From: CAYRJD01 sp965205925
GTDB lineage: Bacteria > Actinomycetota > Acidimicrobiia > Acidimicrobiales > Poriferisodalaceae
Direction of reading: 5' to 3'
Length of the DNA: 64,000 nt
Assembly (NCBI GenBank): GCA_965205925.1
Contig: OZ242183.1
Location: 1,364,001 to 1,428,000, forward strand
Below are positions 36,310-45,179 of the stretch, piece by piece. Positions within the stretch are counted from its first letter, which is position 1; each line of letters starts with the position of its first letter. The translations under genes were made by a program, and so were the position numbers. Below the pieces are notes generated by a model that worked only from the letters and a program-made list of their open reading frames with translations, was not told the origin of the DNA and did no database searches.

Positions 36310-36747
36310 GTGTCGTTCCCCGAGCCCGCAGAACTACTAGAACATCGTCCACCGTTTTTGCTGGTGGATCGCATAGTCGCACTCATTCCAGGTGTTTCGT
36401 GCACCGCACAATGGCATCTAACCGGCAATGAGTACTTCTTTGCCGGCCATTTCCCCGACTATCCGACACTGCCCGGCGTGTTGATGATTGAAGCGCTAGG
36501 TCAAACAGCAGGCTTAGCGGTATTGAGTGAAACAAGCTTCGGCGATAAGTTGCCGATGTTTGCCGGTGTTGACAAAGCGCGTTTCCGTAGGCGAGTAATA
36601 CCTGGCGATGTGTTAACTCTTGAAGCCACGTTGGAACGCATGTCAGCTAGAGCGGGGCGTGCAAGCGGCACGGCCAGCGTTAATGGTGAACTAGCGTGCC
36701 AAGCCGACATGATGTTTGTGATCGCAGACAGGCAAGACCCGGCTTAA
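36310..36747 (+). CDS. fabZ: 3-hydroxyacyl-ACP dehydratase
   Basis: Hot-dog-fold dehydratase of the elongation cycle. 145 aa with LLEHRPPFLLVDRI (9-22), AGHFPDYPTLPGVLMIEALGQ containing the catalytic His47 and Glu61, and KARFRRRVIPGDVL. The start is GTG 11 bases after fabF. The TAA stop overlaps the TAA of the convergent cytochrome gene in the tetranucleotide TTAA (36744-36747). No enoyl reductase or carboxylase gene is in the cluster. Confidence 0.93.
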   Translation: MSFPEPAELLEHRPPFLLVDRIVALIPGVSCTAQWHLTGNEYFFAGHFPDYPTLPGVLMIEALGQTAGLAVLSETSFGDKLPMFAGVDKARFRRRVIPGDVLTLEATLERMSARAGRASGTASVNGELACQADMMFVIADRQDPA

Positions 36748-37130
36748 CTAAGTCGCTCTCTCTGATACGCCACCACTGCCACTATCTCATCAGGGTCGAT
36801 AAGTGCTCTAAAGGACTGCATCTGGCCACGCCCATACAACACCACGCCAAGATGCTCAACGTCGCTTAGTCTCGTCGCAACACCGGTGAGCGCTGGACCT
36901 ATGCCACCCTCACCAACTTGACCGTGGCATACCGCACAGGTATCGATGTGCACTTTTTGGCCCAGTGCCAATACGTCGTTGGTAAGTGGGTTTGGCAAGG
37001 TCAGCTTGACTTCAGGTTGCACACCGGCACCACCTGAGCACGCGCTCAACACAAAAAGTGTCGCAGCTAACAGAGCAGTAGCACGCCAGCCGGAAACAAG
37101 ACGGCCAACCCGTTCTAAGACCTGCTTCAC
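36744..37130 (-). CDS. mono-haem cytochrome c lipoprotein
   Basis: 128-aa exported electron carrier. A signal peptide with hydrophobic core LLAATLFVLSA ends in a lipobox Cys31; the haem site is CAVCHG (65-70), and GRGQMQSF (near 104) supplies the probable axial Met. The fold is a short class I cytochrome c (cytochrome_CBB3 type). It is the last gene of the run that includes trpA, overlapping the preceding cysteine-rich protein gene by 4 bases. Its redox partner is not in the window. Confidence 0.88.
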   Translation of the reverse strand: MKQVLERVGRLVSGWRATALLAATLFVLSACSGGAGVQPEVKLTLPNPLTNDVLALGQKVHIDTCAVCHGQVGEGGIGPALTGVATRLSDVEHLGVVLYGRGQMQSFRALIDPDEIVAVVAYQRERLS

Positions 37131-37534
37131 GAATCGTTTTGCTGAAAGTGTTGAGCGCTTACGGCTGTTTGCCGCTCAGTACCAACGCCTGTGTAACGGC
37201 TTGTCGGCTCGCTCCAACGGCGACTCATCCAGTGAGCGTCACGGGCATGCGCATGAAAGTGATCAGGTACCTGTCTCATCACGCGATCGATCTTTACCAC
37301 ATCCTTCCCAAATCGTTGCTCAGCAGCAGTATTGAGACACTCCAGCATGTGCGCTAACTCATCGTCGGGTGGATCGATTCCGTGTTGGCGCCAAACCACC
37401 ATCGGGGTTTCACAAGCCTCACAATCTGCTACCCAACAAATTTCATCTTCGAAATACCAGTGTGTAAAGCGAGCCGCCTCACACAATTCGCAGGTACTTA
37501 CAGGCTGATCAGTCTTAGACGCATCATTCATCAA
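37127..37534 (-). CDS. cysteine- and histidine-rich protein of unknown function
   Basis: 135 aa. Two Cys pairs, CELC (15-18) and CEAC (38-41), with Trp-rich sequence between them (HWYFEDEICWVADCE), then a PDHFHAHARDAHW stretch rich in His. It looks like a metal-binding protein; the overall pattern seems conserved in actinobacteria but I know no function for it. It overlaps trpA by 11 bases and the cytochrome gene by 4, so it is translationally coupled to both. Confidence 0.7.
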   Translation of the reverse strand: MMNDASKTDQPVSTCELCEAARFTHWYFEDEICWVADCEACETPMVVWRQHGIDPPDDELAHMLECLNTAAEQRFGKDVVKIDRVMRQVPDHFHAHARDAHWMSRRWSEPTSRYTGVGTERQTAVSAQHFQQNDS

Positions 37535-38342
37535 GCGCCTTGCGATATGTCGCTATCAGCTGCTCCACGGCTTGAGCGGGGTTGGTTCTCGTCCCATCAG
37601 TTGAGGCCTCAAGCATTGCTCGCACCACTGCGGAACCGATCACCACGCCGTCGGCCACTTCGCACACCTCAACCGCTTGCTCGGGCGAGCCGATACCGAT
37701 ACCACAAAGCACCGGTTTGTCGGTAGCCGCCTTGCAGCGCGCGACAGTTTGCTTTGCTGTTTGCGCCAGCGACTTCCGTTCTCCAGTCACTCCCTGCAAG
37801 CTCACCGCGTAGATAAAGCCACGACTCGCCGCGCATAACTCAACCAAACGATCATCGGGTGTAGTAGACGGTGCCAGCAAGATTGTCTCGATCTTTGTTT
37901 CAAGTCCGGTTGTTAACCATGAACCGGCCTCGATTAGTGGCAAGTCCGGAAGAATCGCTCCAGCTATTCCCGCTGCAGCCAGTTCCTCGGCAAATCTGCG
38001 TTCCCCCATGTGGTGACAGAGGTTGTAGTAGGTCATAACAGCGAGTGGCACACCAGCGTCTAGATCTCGCGTAATTTCTAGAACAGATGCTGGCGTTGTG
38101 CCTGCTGCTAACGCCTGAGTGCAAGCCGCTTGGATGATTGGCCCGTCCATAACGGGATCTGAAAAGGGAATCCCTATTTCAATCGCATCTGCTCCAGCCA
38201 AGGCTGCCGCTTCGACTGCTAACTCCCAGCCTTGCGTACCACCTGTTATGTACGCGACCAACAACTTGCGATCATTGCTGCGTCCAGCGCGCAGATGTTG
38301 CTCTAATGGGCCTAGCTGCACTTCAACCAACTCAGTGTGCAA
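37524..38342 (-). CDS. trpA: tryptophan synthase alpha chain
   Basis: Cleaves indole-3-glycerol phosphate and passes indole to TrpB. The 272-aa barrel shows LVAYITGG, IEIGIPFSDPVMDGP (catalytic Glu and Asp), MTYYNLC, GAILPDLP, the EAG loop, and GIGIGSPEQA near the phosphate site. It overlaps trpB by 11 bases. An N-terminal extension of about 25 residues precedes the first strand. Confidence 0.96.
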   Translation of the reverse strand: MHTELVEVQLGPLEQHLRAGRSNDRKLLVAYITGGTQGWELAVEAAALAGADAIEIGIPFSDPVMDGPIIQAACTQALAAGTTPASVLEITRDLDAGVPLAVMTYYNLCHHMGERRFAEELAAAGIAGAILPDLPLIEAGSWLTTGLETKIETILLAPSTTPDDRLVELCAASRGFIYAVSLQGVTGERKSLAQTAKQTVARCKAATDKPVLCGIGIGSPEQAVEVCEVADGVVIGSAVVRAMLEASTDGTRTNPAQAVEQLIATYRKALDE

Positions 38343-39507
38343 GGTCCATCATTTGCGCAACGTCTTTATCGCCGCGCCCTGACAGACACATCAACACCGT
38401 TTTACTTGCAAGCTGTGGTGCTTCTCTTGCTATCCAGGCCAGAGCATGAGCGCTTTCGAGCGCTGGAATAATGCCTTCGGTTCTGGCCAACAACGCAAAC
38501 GCTTCCACCACTTCTTCATCGGTAACACACGGATATTCCGCTCGTCCAATCGCAGCTAAGTGCGAGTGTTCGGGCCCAACACCGGGGTAATCCAAGCCAG
38601 CCGAGATGGAGTGAGCTTCGCGGATTTGTCCTGCTTCGTCTTGCATCAAAAAAGACAACATGCCGTGCACTACACCAGGTTCTCCGCGTCCCACCGCAGC
38701 TCCTCCGCTGGGCTCAACACCAACGAGGCGTGAGTTCAAATCGGCAAACCCAGAGAAAATGCCAGCAGCGTTGCTACCACCACCCACACAGGCCACCACT
38801 ACGTCTGGGTCCGCGCCTAGCAGCGTGCGGCATTGCTCGCGTGCTTCATCGCCAATTACATGATGAAACACTCGCACCATCCACGGATACGGGTGTGGAC
38901 CCATCACGGACCCTAAGCAGTAATGCGTCTGCTCAACGCTGGCAACCCAATCGCGTAGGGCCTCGTTTACGGCGTCCTTTAAAGTTCGGCTTCCCGAGAT
39001 AACCGTCTCAACTTCAGCACCCAGCAGCTTCATACGATAAACGTTTAGTTCTTGTCGTTCGATATCAACTTCGCCCATATAGACCTTGCACTCCAAACCC
39101 AGCAAAGCGGCCGCGGTTGCCGTGGCTACGCCATGCTGGCCCGCCCCGGTTTCTGCGATAAGGCGTGTCTTACCCATTCGTTTGGCGAGCAGTGCTTGAC
39201 CGACGACGTTGTTGATCTTGTGAGAGCCGGTGTGATTTAGGTCTTCACGCTTTAGCAGTAATCGCAGTCCCAGTTGCTCCGATAAACGTTGACAGTCAGT
39301 TAACGGCGAGGGTCGTCCTGCATAATCGCGCAGGACGGTGTGGAACGTTTCAACAAAAGTGGCATCACTCCAGGCATCTCGAAATGCCTGCTCCAGCTCT
39401 TCGCAGGCAGGCACAAGTGTTTCAGGGACGAATCGGCCACCGAACTCACCAAAGCGACCGGCTGAGCTGGGTTCGGTCATGATTTTGCTAGCCCTCTTAT
39501 GAGTCAT
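38332..39507 (-). CDS. trpB: tryptophan synthase beta chain
   Basis: PLP enzyme joining indole and serine. Motifs in 391 aa: GRFGEFGGRFVPET near the start, LKREDLNHTGSHKINN with the PLP Lys, ETGAGQHGVATATAAALLGL, and the cofactor phosphate loop CVGGGSNAAG. Two starts compete: ATG at 39507 (MTHKRASKI) and ATG ten codons in (MTEPSSAGRFGEFGG); the latter fits the family better. Confidence 0.96.
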   Translation of the reverse strand: MTHKRASKIMTEPSSAGRFGEFGGRFVPETLVPACEELEQAFRDAWSDATFVETFHTVLRDYAGRPSPLTDCQRLSEQLGLRLLLKREDLNHTGSHKINNVVGQALLAKRMGKTRLIAETGAGQHGVATATAAALLGLECKVYMGEVDIERQELNVYRMKLLGAEVETVISGSRTLKDAVNEALRDWVASVEQTHYCLGSVMGPHPYPWMVRVFHHVIGDEAREQCRTLLGADPDVVVACVGGGSNAAGIFSGFADLNSRLVGVEPSGGAAVGRGEPGVVHGMLSFLMQDEAGQIREAHSISAGLDYPGVGPEHSHLAAIGRAEYPCVTDEEVVEAFALLARTEGIIPALESAHALAWIAREAPQLASKTVLMCLSGRGDKDVAQMMDLAH

Positions 39508-39531
39508 ACCAGTTACCCATTTGCTTTATGC

Positions 39532-39559
39532 CCTGTCTTACTATGCCTGTCTTACTATG
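39532..39559. repeat. perfect 14-base tandem duplication after trpF
   Basis: CCTGTCTTACTATG occurs twice without a gap (39532-39545, 39546-39559). On the minus strand each copy contains CATAGTAAG, so it carries TAG and TAA stops. The trpF end itself (GAGTAAGGCGG, stop at 39567) looks like a degenerate third copy. It fills most of the 59-base trpF-trpB gap. Confidence 0.9.
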
Positions 39560-39566
39560 CACCGCC

Positions 39567-40256
39567 TTACTCCGTGCTCCAGTCAAAAATCCGGCGTGAA
39601 GGGATTGCCGGGTCAATGGTCGCCTCGTTGGTCACTTCTAGCCCTAGCTCAAGTGCCATTTGACGCGCTGTGGTGATGAACTGGCGTACTGACAACGGAT
39701 CTTTGATACCAGGCTTCAGCTCAACGCCAGAAGCAACATCCACACCGAAAGGGCGGACTTGGGTAATTGCGGCAGCCACATTGCTTGGCGTAAGTCCTCC
39801 CGCCAAAATCAGCGGCAGACCTCTGCCGACCCCGTCAAGCTGACGCCAATCAAACATCCGACCACTACCCGGTTCCGGACCATCCATCAAGACTGCTGAG
39901 GCTCGATATTCGGCCAAGCGGTCCAGTGCGGGATCGCCCGCTTTGAAAGCTTTAAACATGCGTGCAACACGCTCAGATATCCAGACGCAGTCGGCGGGTG
40001 TTTCATCGCCGTGAAGCTGTGCTGTGTTCAGCCGTGCTTCGTCCATGATTTCTATTACACGCTCTGGGCGCTCATTGGCAAAGACGCCCACGGTGATTAC
40101 GCCACCGGGCAGTCGTTGTGCGATATCGCGTGCCTTGCCTGGCGATATCGCTCTCACCGACCCTGGCACAAAATTGAAACCGACGGCGTCGGCTCCCATA
40201 CCGATTGCAAGTAATGCATCTTCCTCAGTTGTTACACCGCAGATTTTGATGAACAT
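39567..40256 (-). CDS. trpF: phosphoribosylanthranilate isomerase
   Basis: Third step of tryptophan synthesis. 229-aa barrel: FIKICGVTTEEDA (2-14; catalytic Cys), GFNFVPGSVR, QLHGDE (Asp general acid nearby in LMDGPEPGSGRMFDW), ILAGGLTPSNV and VDVASGVE. It starts 3 bases after trpC ends, and is followed by tandem repeats before trpB. Confidence 0.95.
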   Translation of the reverse strand: MFIKICGVTTEEDALLAIGMGADAVGFNFVPGSVRAISPGKARDIAQRLPGGVITVGVFANERPERVIEIMDEARLNTAQLHGDETPADCVWISERVARMFKAFKAGDPALDRLAEYRASAVLMDGPEPGSGRMFDWRQLDGVGRGLPLILAGGLTPSNVAAAITQVRPFGVDVASGVELKPGIKDPLSVRQFITTARQMALELGLEVTNEATIDPAIPSRRIFDWSTE

Positions 40257-40259
40257 CGA

Positions 40260-41105
40260 TCAGCCAACCTTTGATCTGGGTGAGCTCGGTGGAGTTAGCA
40301 ATCTTTCTAACTCCGTTACAGGATTATCGCTAGTTACCAACGTTTCACCCACCAGAACCGCGTCATAGCCAACCTCACCTAACGCTTGAACATCGCGGCC
40401 ATTGCGTATGCCCGACTCTGCTACTTGCACAACTTCGTTGGGTATTTCAGCACTCAATAGTTGCGCCCGCTCTTGATCTACTTCAAATGTTGTCAGGTCG
40501 CGCTGGTTCACTCCCACCAAGGTGGCGTCGGCATCAAGAGCTTGCTCTAGTTCAGGCAAATCGTGAACCTCAACTAATGCCGCCATGCCAAGTTCACTAG
40601 CCAGTTCGCTGAATCGTCGTAGTTCGTCTTGCGCTAAGGCAGCCACTATTAGTAGCACTGCATCGGCTCCCATAATGCGGGCATCAAGAATGTCGCGCTC
40701 GCTGACCGTGAAATCTTTCCGCAGAATCACCAGGTCGGTTGCGGCTTGTGCTTTCATCAAGTCATCTGGCGAGCCGCCAAAAAATTCTGAGTCAGTCAGC
40801 ACTGACAGCGCTGCGGCACCACCATGGGCGTAGTCGCACGCGAGCGCGGCTGGATCAAGATCGGCTCGCAAAATGCCTTTGGACGGAGACTTGCGCTTTA
40901 TCTCTGCAATCACTACGGGGCCGTACTCAGGTTTTTCTTTGTGAGCGGTTGTTTCACGACCTTCTGCGGTTCGCAGTGCCGCTATGAAGTCCCGTGGTTT
41001 GGGTGCCAGATCGGCGCGGCTTCGCAAATCAGCAAATGAGCGCTGATCGTTGGTAGCGACTTGCCGGTGTGCCGCGATTATTCGGGTTAAATAAGTGTGC
41101 TCCAA
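40260..41105 (-). CDS. trpC: indole-3-glycerol phosphate synthase
   Basis: Ring-closing step of tryptophan synthesis. 281 aa: IAEIKRKSPSKG (active-site Lys), LSVLTDSEFFGGS, ILRKDFTVSERDI (catalytic Lys), LVEVHDLPELEQAL, LVGVNQRDLTTFEVD and VAESGIRNGRDV. The start is TTG (MEHTYLTRI); an upstream stretch looks like a weak copy of this start region. trpD is absent between trpEG and trpC. Confidence 0.95.
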   Translation of the reverse strand: MEHTYLTRIIAAHRQVATNDQRSFADLRSRADLAPKPRDFIAALRTAEGRETTAHKEKPEYGPVVIAEIKRKSPSKGILRADLDPAALACDYAHGGAAALSVLTDSEFFGGSPDDLMKAQAATDLVILRKDFTVSERDILDARIMGADAVLLIVAALAQDELRRFSELASELGMAALVEVHDLPELEQALDADATLVGVNQRDLTTFEVDQERAQLLSAEIPNEVVQVAESGIRNGRDVQALGEVGYDAVLVGETLVTSDNPVTELERLLTPPSSPRSKVG

Positions 41106-41130
41106 TTGGACACTGTTCGAACTGCGCTAC

Positions 41131-41445
41131 TCAGATCTGGATGCCCTTAGCGGCAACCGGCTCTAAGAAAATCAACTCAGGCCGCCCAGCCATGAAGTCT
41201 CTTGTGGCACCGCCAAACGCTTTCATGCCTTCTGAAGAACCGTGTGCTGCCAAGGCATCATCGTCTGTATAGACCTCGTAAAACCACACCACGTTTTCGT
41301 CACCCTTGTCTTTATGAGCGGCGTAAATCTCCGTACCAGGCTCGCCTGACACGTTTTTCATACCCGCGTCGGCGATCACAGCCAGCAGAGCGTCACGCTG
41401 TCCTTCTTTAGCGGTGAGTTTGGCTAGTAGGGCGGGCTTACTCAT
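41131..41445 (-). CDS. antibiotic-biosynthesis-monooxygenase-domain protein (YgiN-like)
   Basis: 104-aa ferredoxin-like small protein of the ABM family: LLAKLTAKEGQRDALLAVI at the start, GTEIYAAHKDKGDENVVWFYEVYTDDDAL in the middle and AHGSSEGMKAF. Members include quinol monooxygenase YgiN and many with unknown substrate. It sits between ygfZ and trpC inside the trp operon without an evident role in tryptophan synthesis. A Shine-Dalgarno-like CTGGAG precedes the ATG. Confidence 0.83.
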   Translation of the reverse strand: MSKPALLAKLTAKEGQRDALLAVIADAGMKNVSGEPGTEIYAAHKDKGDENVVWFYEVYTDDDALAAHGSSEGMKAFGGATRDFMAGRPELIFLEPVAAKGIQI

Positions 41446-41481
41446 GGTTTTCTCCAGTTGATGTTTGCAATAATCTACTAG

Positions 41482-42525
41482 CTATTCGGCAGTTTGCTTC
41501 GGGTTTTTAGGCATTATGGGAAGCACGAAGAGAGCTTTGTCGGGGCTATCGGAGCAAAATAACATGCTCTTATCATCAACAGCGTTTGAGGACACGGCCG
41601 CGAAGCCGACATATGCGAACTTAACGAAATCACGCTGAACTGGTGAACGAATCTGTGTACGAGCTGGTGGATGAACTTGCGGGCGTTCAACGGCGCTAAC
41701 TACGGTTCCGACTTCTTCGTTGGCATGATCGCGTATGGGTTCTCCCGCCATCAGCGGCTCGGTCGACACCACGCGAAGCAACTCGCGGCGAGCACCTGCG
41801 CGCGAATCAATTCTCTCTACTAGTTCTTGGCCGCGGTAGCACCCCTTTTCGAAACTCACCGCAACATCTAACAGGCCAGTCTCGTTTGGAATCGCGCCGG
41901 GCTGAATCTCTTTTCCCATCACCGGCAGTCCGTACAACGTGCGCAACCACTCAAAGATGTGCTCACTCGAAGCTATTTCGGCTATCTCACTAGAGCCTGC
42001 TTTCATCGAAGCAGTCATGGCCGGAGCCTCGGCCAGCACGTCGAAACCATCAAGTTGCGATGATGTGAAAGGAGAACTGATGCCAGGCCACAAAGTTTCA
42101 AGTACCTGACTCTGTGCTTGTGATCGATCGTTCTCACCTACGCAGGCACCACGTATGGCCAACATCTGCCTGTTCGCTGGTGCAAAATCAGCCTTGGTTC
42201 GCAGCTTGAAGCGCTCAAGCGAATCTTTGAGGGCACCGCCATGTCCCGGTTCGGTATCGGCTAGAAAATGATCATCGGTCAGTCGCGTTAGACGAAACAA
42301 GCACTCCACCCGACCCTTTGGATCCAATGCGAACGACATTGTGCTTTTGCCCGCGTCAAGTTTTTTAATATCTGCCGAAATCTGGCCTTGCAGGTAGTCG
42401 GCGCAATCAGGACCAGAAATATCAATGACGTCTCTGGCGAGATGGGTGATCAGGGTTTCACCTGCGACTATTTGAGCGTCTAGTAGAGCATCCTCAAGTG
42501 GATAATCAAGATGAAACATCGCCAC
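41482..42525 (-). CDS. ygfZ: folate-binding YgfZ/GcvT-like protein
   Basis: Tetrahydrofolate-dependent helper in Fe-S cluster protein maintenance and tRNA modification in E. coli. The 347-aa protein has the GcvT-like fold and the family signature KGCYRGQELVERI (near 225-237), together with LARDVIDISGPDCADYLQGQISADI near the N-terminus. It overlaps trpEG by 20 bases when the first ATG is used; ATG two codons later (MFHLDYP) reduces this to 14. Placed inside the trp operon. Confidence 0.88.
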   Translation of the reverse strand: MAMFHLDYPLEDALLDAQIVAGETLITHLARDVIDISGPDCADYLQGQISADIKKLDAGKSTMSFALDPKGRVECLFRLTRLTDDHFLADTEPGHGGALKDSLERFKLRTKADFAPANRQMLAIRGACVGENDRSQAQSQVLETLWPGISSPFTSSQLDGFDVLAEAPAMTASMKAGSSEIAEIASSEHIFEWLRTLYGLPVMGKEIQPGAIPNETGLLDVAVSFEKGCYRGQELVERIDSRAGARRELLRVVSTEPLMAGEPIRDHANEEVGTVVSAVERPQVHPPARTQIRSPVQRDFVKFAYVGFAAVSSNAVDDKSMLFCSDSPDKALFVLPIMPKNPKQTAE

Positions 42526-44671
42526 TCCAGACTGAGCCGCTTAACAGGCGAGTCACGTTGTCAATCAGCTTCAAGCCCAAGCCGCCATCCAACGACATGA
42601 TCGATTCCGGGTGGAACTGCACTGCTGCTATGGGTAGCTCGCGGTGCTCAACGGCCATCACACAGTCATCTTCAGTGCTGGCCGCGGTTATCTCGAGTTC
42701 GACTGGTACTTCAGACTTGCGGGCAAACAGCGAGTGGTAGCGCCCGGCGCGAAAGTTTTCGGGGAAATCGGCTAGCAAGCGTCCACCATAATTGGCGATG
42801 TCGGAAGACTTGCCATGCATTGGCGTGTCAAGTGTGGAGAGGTTGCCGCCGAAATACTCCACCACGCCTTGCAGACCGAGACAGACGCCAAACAATGGCA
42901 GCTTTGCGTCAACCACTGCTGCTATTAGCTCACGCATTGCAAAATCGTCCGGCCGTCCAGGACCGGGTGAAAGCACCACCAGGTCGTAGCCGGTCGGTGA
43001 TATTTCATCCAGGGCAAATCCCGCTCGCAGTGTCGTCACGCTGGATCCGGTTTGGCGGAGATAGTTAGCGAGCGTGTGAACAAACGAGTCCGTGTGATCC
43101 ACCAGTAAAATCTTGCGTTGTACCGGAGGTGGCATCACAGTCGAAACTGGTTCAACCTCACGTGGTCGCCGAATTGCCCCAAGAAACGCAGACGCCTTGA
43201 GCTCGGTTTCCTCTTCTTCGGCTTGTGGGTCTGAATCCCATAGCAGAGTGGCGCCCACCCGGATTTCGGCTTGACCTGCTATCAGACGGATGGTTCTTAG
43301 CGTGAGTCCGGTGTTCAGGCTGCCGTCAAAACCGATCTTGCCCACAGCTCCGCCATACCAAGCCCGTGGGCTGCGTTCATGAGATTCGATGAACTGCATT
43401 GCGGCAGCTTTGGGGGCGCCGGTAACCGTTACCGCCCAGGTATGGCTCAAGAAAGCATCCAGCGCATCAAACTGCGGCAGTAGGCGTCCCTCGACATGAT
43501 CGACCGTATGGATTAGTCGCGAGTACATCTCAATCTGGCGACGGCCAATCACTTTCACCGACCCGGGCACGCAGATGCGACTCTTGTCGTTGCGATCAAC
43601 GTCGGTGCACATTGTTAGCTCTGACTCATCTTTGCTGGAATTAAGCAACGCCAGAATTTGTGAAGCATCATCAAGCGGTGTTGTGCCTCTAGCGATGGTG
43701 CCTGAGATTGGGCAAGTTTCAACCCGATCGCCATCTACTCGCACATACATTTCAGGTGAGGCACCAACCAACCATTCGTCCTCTCCAAGGTTGATCAAAA
43801 ATCCATAAGGAGAAGGGTTTTGCGCTCGCAGACGCCTAAACAGTTCAGCGGGCTGCACTGCACACGGCTCGGTGAATTTTTGACTTGGGACTACTTCAAA
43901 CAGGTCGCCTCGCGCAAAATAACCGCGAGCATTCTCTACGCCTCTGGCATAGCCACCAGGCTCGTGATCACATGCCGGTTCGGTAGAAAGATCTGGCTCA
44001 TAAGCAGTTAACGGCGTGCTGCGTGCAAATCCCACAGTGCTAGCACCCTTGACCTCGAATTCGTACCTAATCCGCTGCGTTACCCCGCCTTGGTGATCGG
44101 CTATCAGCAGATCATCTGGTAAATACAGCACCAAATCTCTCTGATTGTCTGGGCGCGTCAACACACTCTTAGTTGGCTCAAACTGGAATGCCAGGTCGTA
44201 TCCGAAAGCGCCGTACAACCCCATGTGAGGGTCTTCGCTAGCGAACAGATCCACCAGACACCGCACAATCGAAAACACCGACGGCTGCCGGCTGCGCTGC
44301 TCTTCTGGGAATCTGCTTGGCAGGCTATTTATCGAGCATCGAATAGTGGCTTCGGTCTTTTCTAGCTGGCTTATGTGCCCACTTGAAACGTTCTGCGAAA
44401 GGGCGTCATAAACGACATCTAGCAGGACTTCACCGCGCTTGTTTAGGGCATTAACGCTCACGTCTAGAGCGGAGCAAACTATCTCCAGCGGAGGGTCAGA
44501 AAAACCAATATCCCAGCGGGTGTAACGGCCAGGGTACTCATAGCTTGACGACAGCAACACTCCGCGCGCCGCGTCGAGCCGATCAATCAAAGCCTCAATT
44601 TCGACAGAACCTTCAACGATTTCAACATCCGTTTTGACCTTTATGCCGCCTTGCGTGCGGTAGTCGACCAT
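42506..44671 (-). CDS. trpE(G): fused anthranilate synthase (TrpE-TrpG)
   Basis: Converts chorismate and glutamine to anthranilate in one chain. Residues 1-515 are a TrpE-type synthase (FEVVPSQKF, GASPEMYVRV, CPISGTIARG, DVDRNDKSRICVPG, HTVDHVEG, FLSHTWAVTVTGAPK, YGGAVGKIGFDG); residues 530-715 are a glutamine amidotransferase (VDHTDSFVHTLANYLR, SPGPGRPDD, nucleophile Cys in FGVCLGLQ, AVQFHPES). The join around 515-530 is a proline-rich linker. Such fusions are best known from alpha-proteobacteria and are not usual in actinobacteria, where trpE and trpG are separate. The start has no Shine-Dalgarno; a perfect 10-base tandem repeat abuts it. First gene of the trp run. Confidence 0.94.
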   Translation of the reverse strand: MVDYRTQGGIKVKTDVEIVEGSVEIEALIDRLDAARGVLLSSSYEYPGRYTRWDIGFSDPPLEIVCSALDVSVNALNKRGEVLLDVVYDALSQNVSSGHISQLEKTEATIRCSINSLPSRFPEEQRSRQPSVFSIVRCLVDLFASEDPHMGLYGAFGYDLAFQFEPTKSVLTRPDNQRDLVLYLPDDLLIADHQGGVTQRIRYEFEVKGASTVGFARSTPLTAYEPDLSTEPACDHEPGGYARGVENARGYFARGDLFEVVPSQKFTEPCAVQPAELFRRLRAQNPSPYGFLINLGEDEWLVGASPEMYVRVDGDRVETCPISGTIARGTTPLDDASQILALLNSSKDESELTMCTDVDRNDKSRICVPGSVKVIGRRQIEMYSRLIHTVDHVEGRLLPQFDALDAFLSHTWAVTVTGAPKAAAMQFIESHERSPRAWYGGAVGKIGFDGSLNTGLTLRTIRLIAGQAEIRVGATLLWDSDPQAEEEETELKASAFLGAIRRPREVEPVSTVMPPPVQRKILLVDHTDSFVHTLANYLRQTGSSVTTLRAGFALDEISPTGYDLVVLSPGPGRPDDFAMRELIAAVVDAKLPLFGVCLGLQGVVEYFGGNLSTLDTPMHGKSSDIANYGGRLLADFPENFRAGRYHSLFARKSEVPVELEITAASTEDDCVMAVEHRELPIAAVQFHPESIMSLDGGLGLKLIDNVTRLLSGSVWSGDVSS

Positions 44672-44691
44672 TTACTTAGAGTTACTTAGAG
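44672..44691. repeat. perfect 10-base tandem duplication abutting the trpEG start
   Basis: TTACTTAGAG twice in a row, immediately before the trpEG start codon (CTCTAAGTAA x2 then ATG on the coding strand). It takes the place of a normal ribosome-binding site. Only 43 bases separate trpEG from the gene upstream, so there is no room for a classical trp leader. Confidence 0.85.
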
Positions 44692-44714
44692 AGCTCTGGG
44701 AGGCTTAGAGACAA

Positions 44715-45158
44715 TCAGAGATATAAGCCGGGAGCACTTGGCTCGATACGTGAAGCAGCTATGGCGTGAACATCGCGCTCACGCAAAATCAAGAAATCTT
44801 CACCGTGTACCTCAACCTCAAAAAGGTCTTCCAGGTTGAACAACACATGGTCACCCTCTTCCACGTTCATGACGTTGCGAGCCACTCCAATGACTTCACC
44901 CCAGATGAGCCGTTTGGGTTGCTGGGCTGTTGCCGGAATCAGGATGCCACCGCTGCTACGGCGTTCAGCTTGGCCGCCTGATAGGCGTACCAGAATGCGG
45001 TCGTGCAACATCTTGATCGGACGCTTCTCATCGGGTGAGTCCGCTAAGCCAGCTGTACCTGTACGCCTGGATACACCGTTTGAGCTGGATGATTTATCTG
45101 CACCCGGCGTCGTGCTTTTCTTAACCACTCGTGCCACAGGCTCACGGTAGCGGAGCAA
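44715..45158 (-). CDS. GroES-like co-chaperonin paralogue
   Basis: 147 aa. The C-terminal 95 residues form a GroES-type barrel (MLHDRILVRLSGG, SSGGILIPATAQ, GEVIGVARNV, VEEGDHVLFNLED, DFLILRERDVHAI). The first 45 residues are polar and low in complexity (STTPGADKSSSSNGVSRR). Actinobacteria often have such a second GroES-like protein apart from groES-groEL; its role is not known to me. A shorter protein from an internal start near MLHDRIL is possible. The first start lies 21 bases from the divergent hydrolase gene. Confidence 0.8.
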   Translation of the reverse strand: MLRYREPVARVVKKSTTPGADKSSSSNGVSRRTGTAGLADSPDEKRPIKMLHDRILVRLSGGQAERRSSGGILIPATAQQPKRLIWGEVIGVARNVMNVEEGDHVLFNLEDLFEVEVHGEDFLILRERDVHAIAASRIEPSAPGLYL

Positions 45159-45179
45159 ACCCGGGCTACCGTCTCAGAG

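Noticed and set aside
44672..44714. Trp leader peptide, attenuator or T-box before trpEG
   Set aside because: Only 43 bases are available and no Trp codon run, hairpin pair or T-box sequence is visible.
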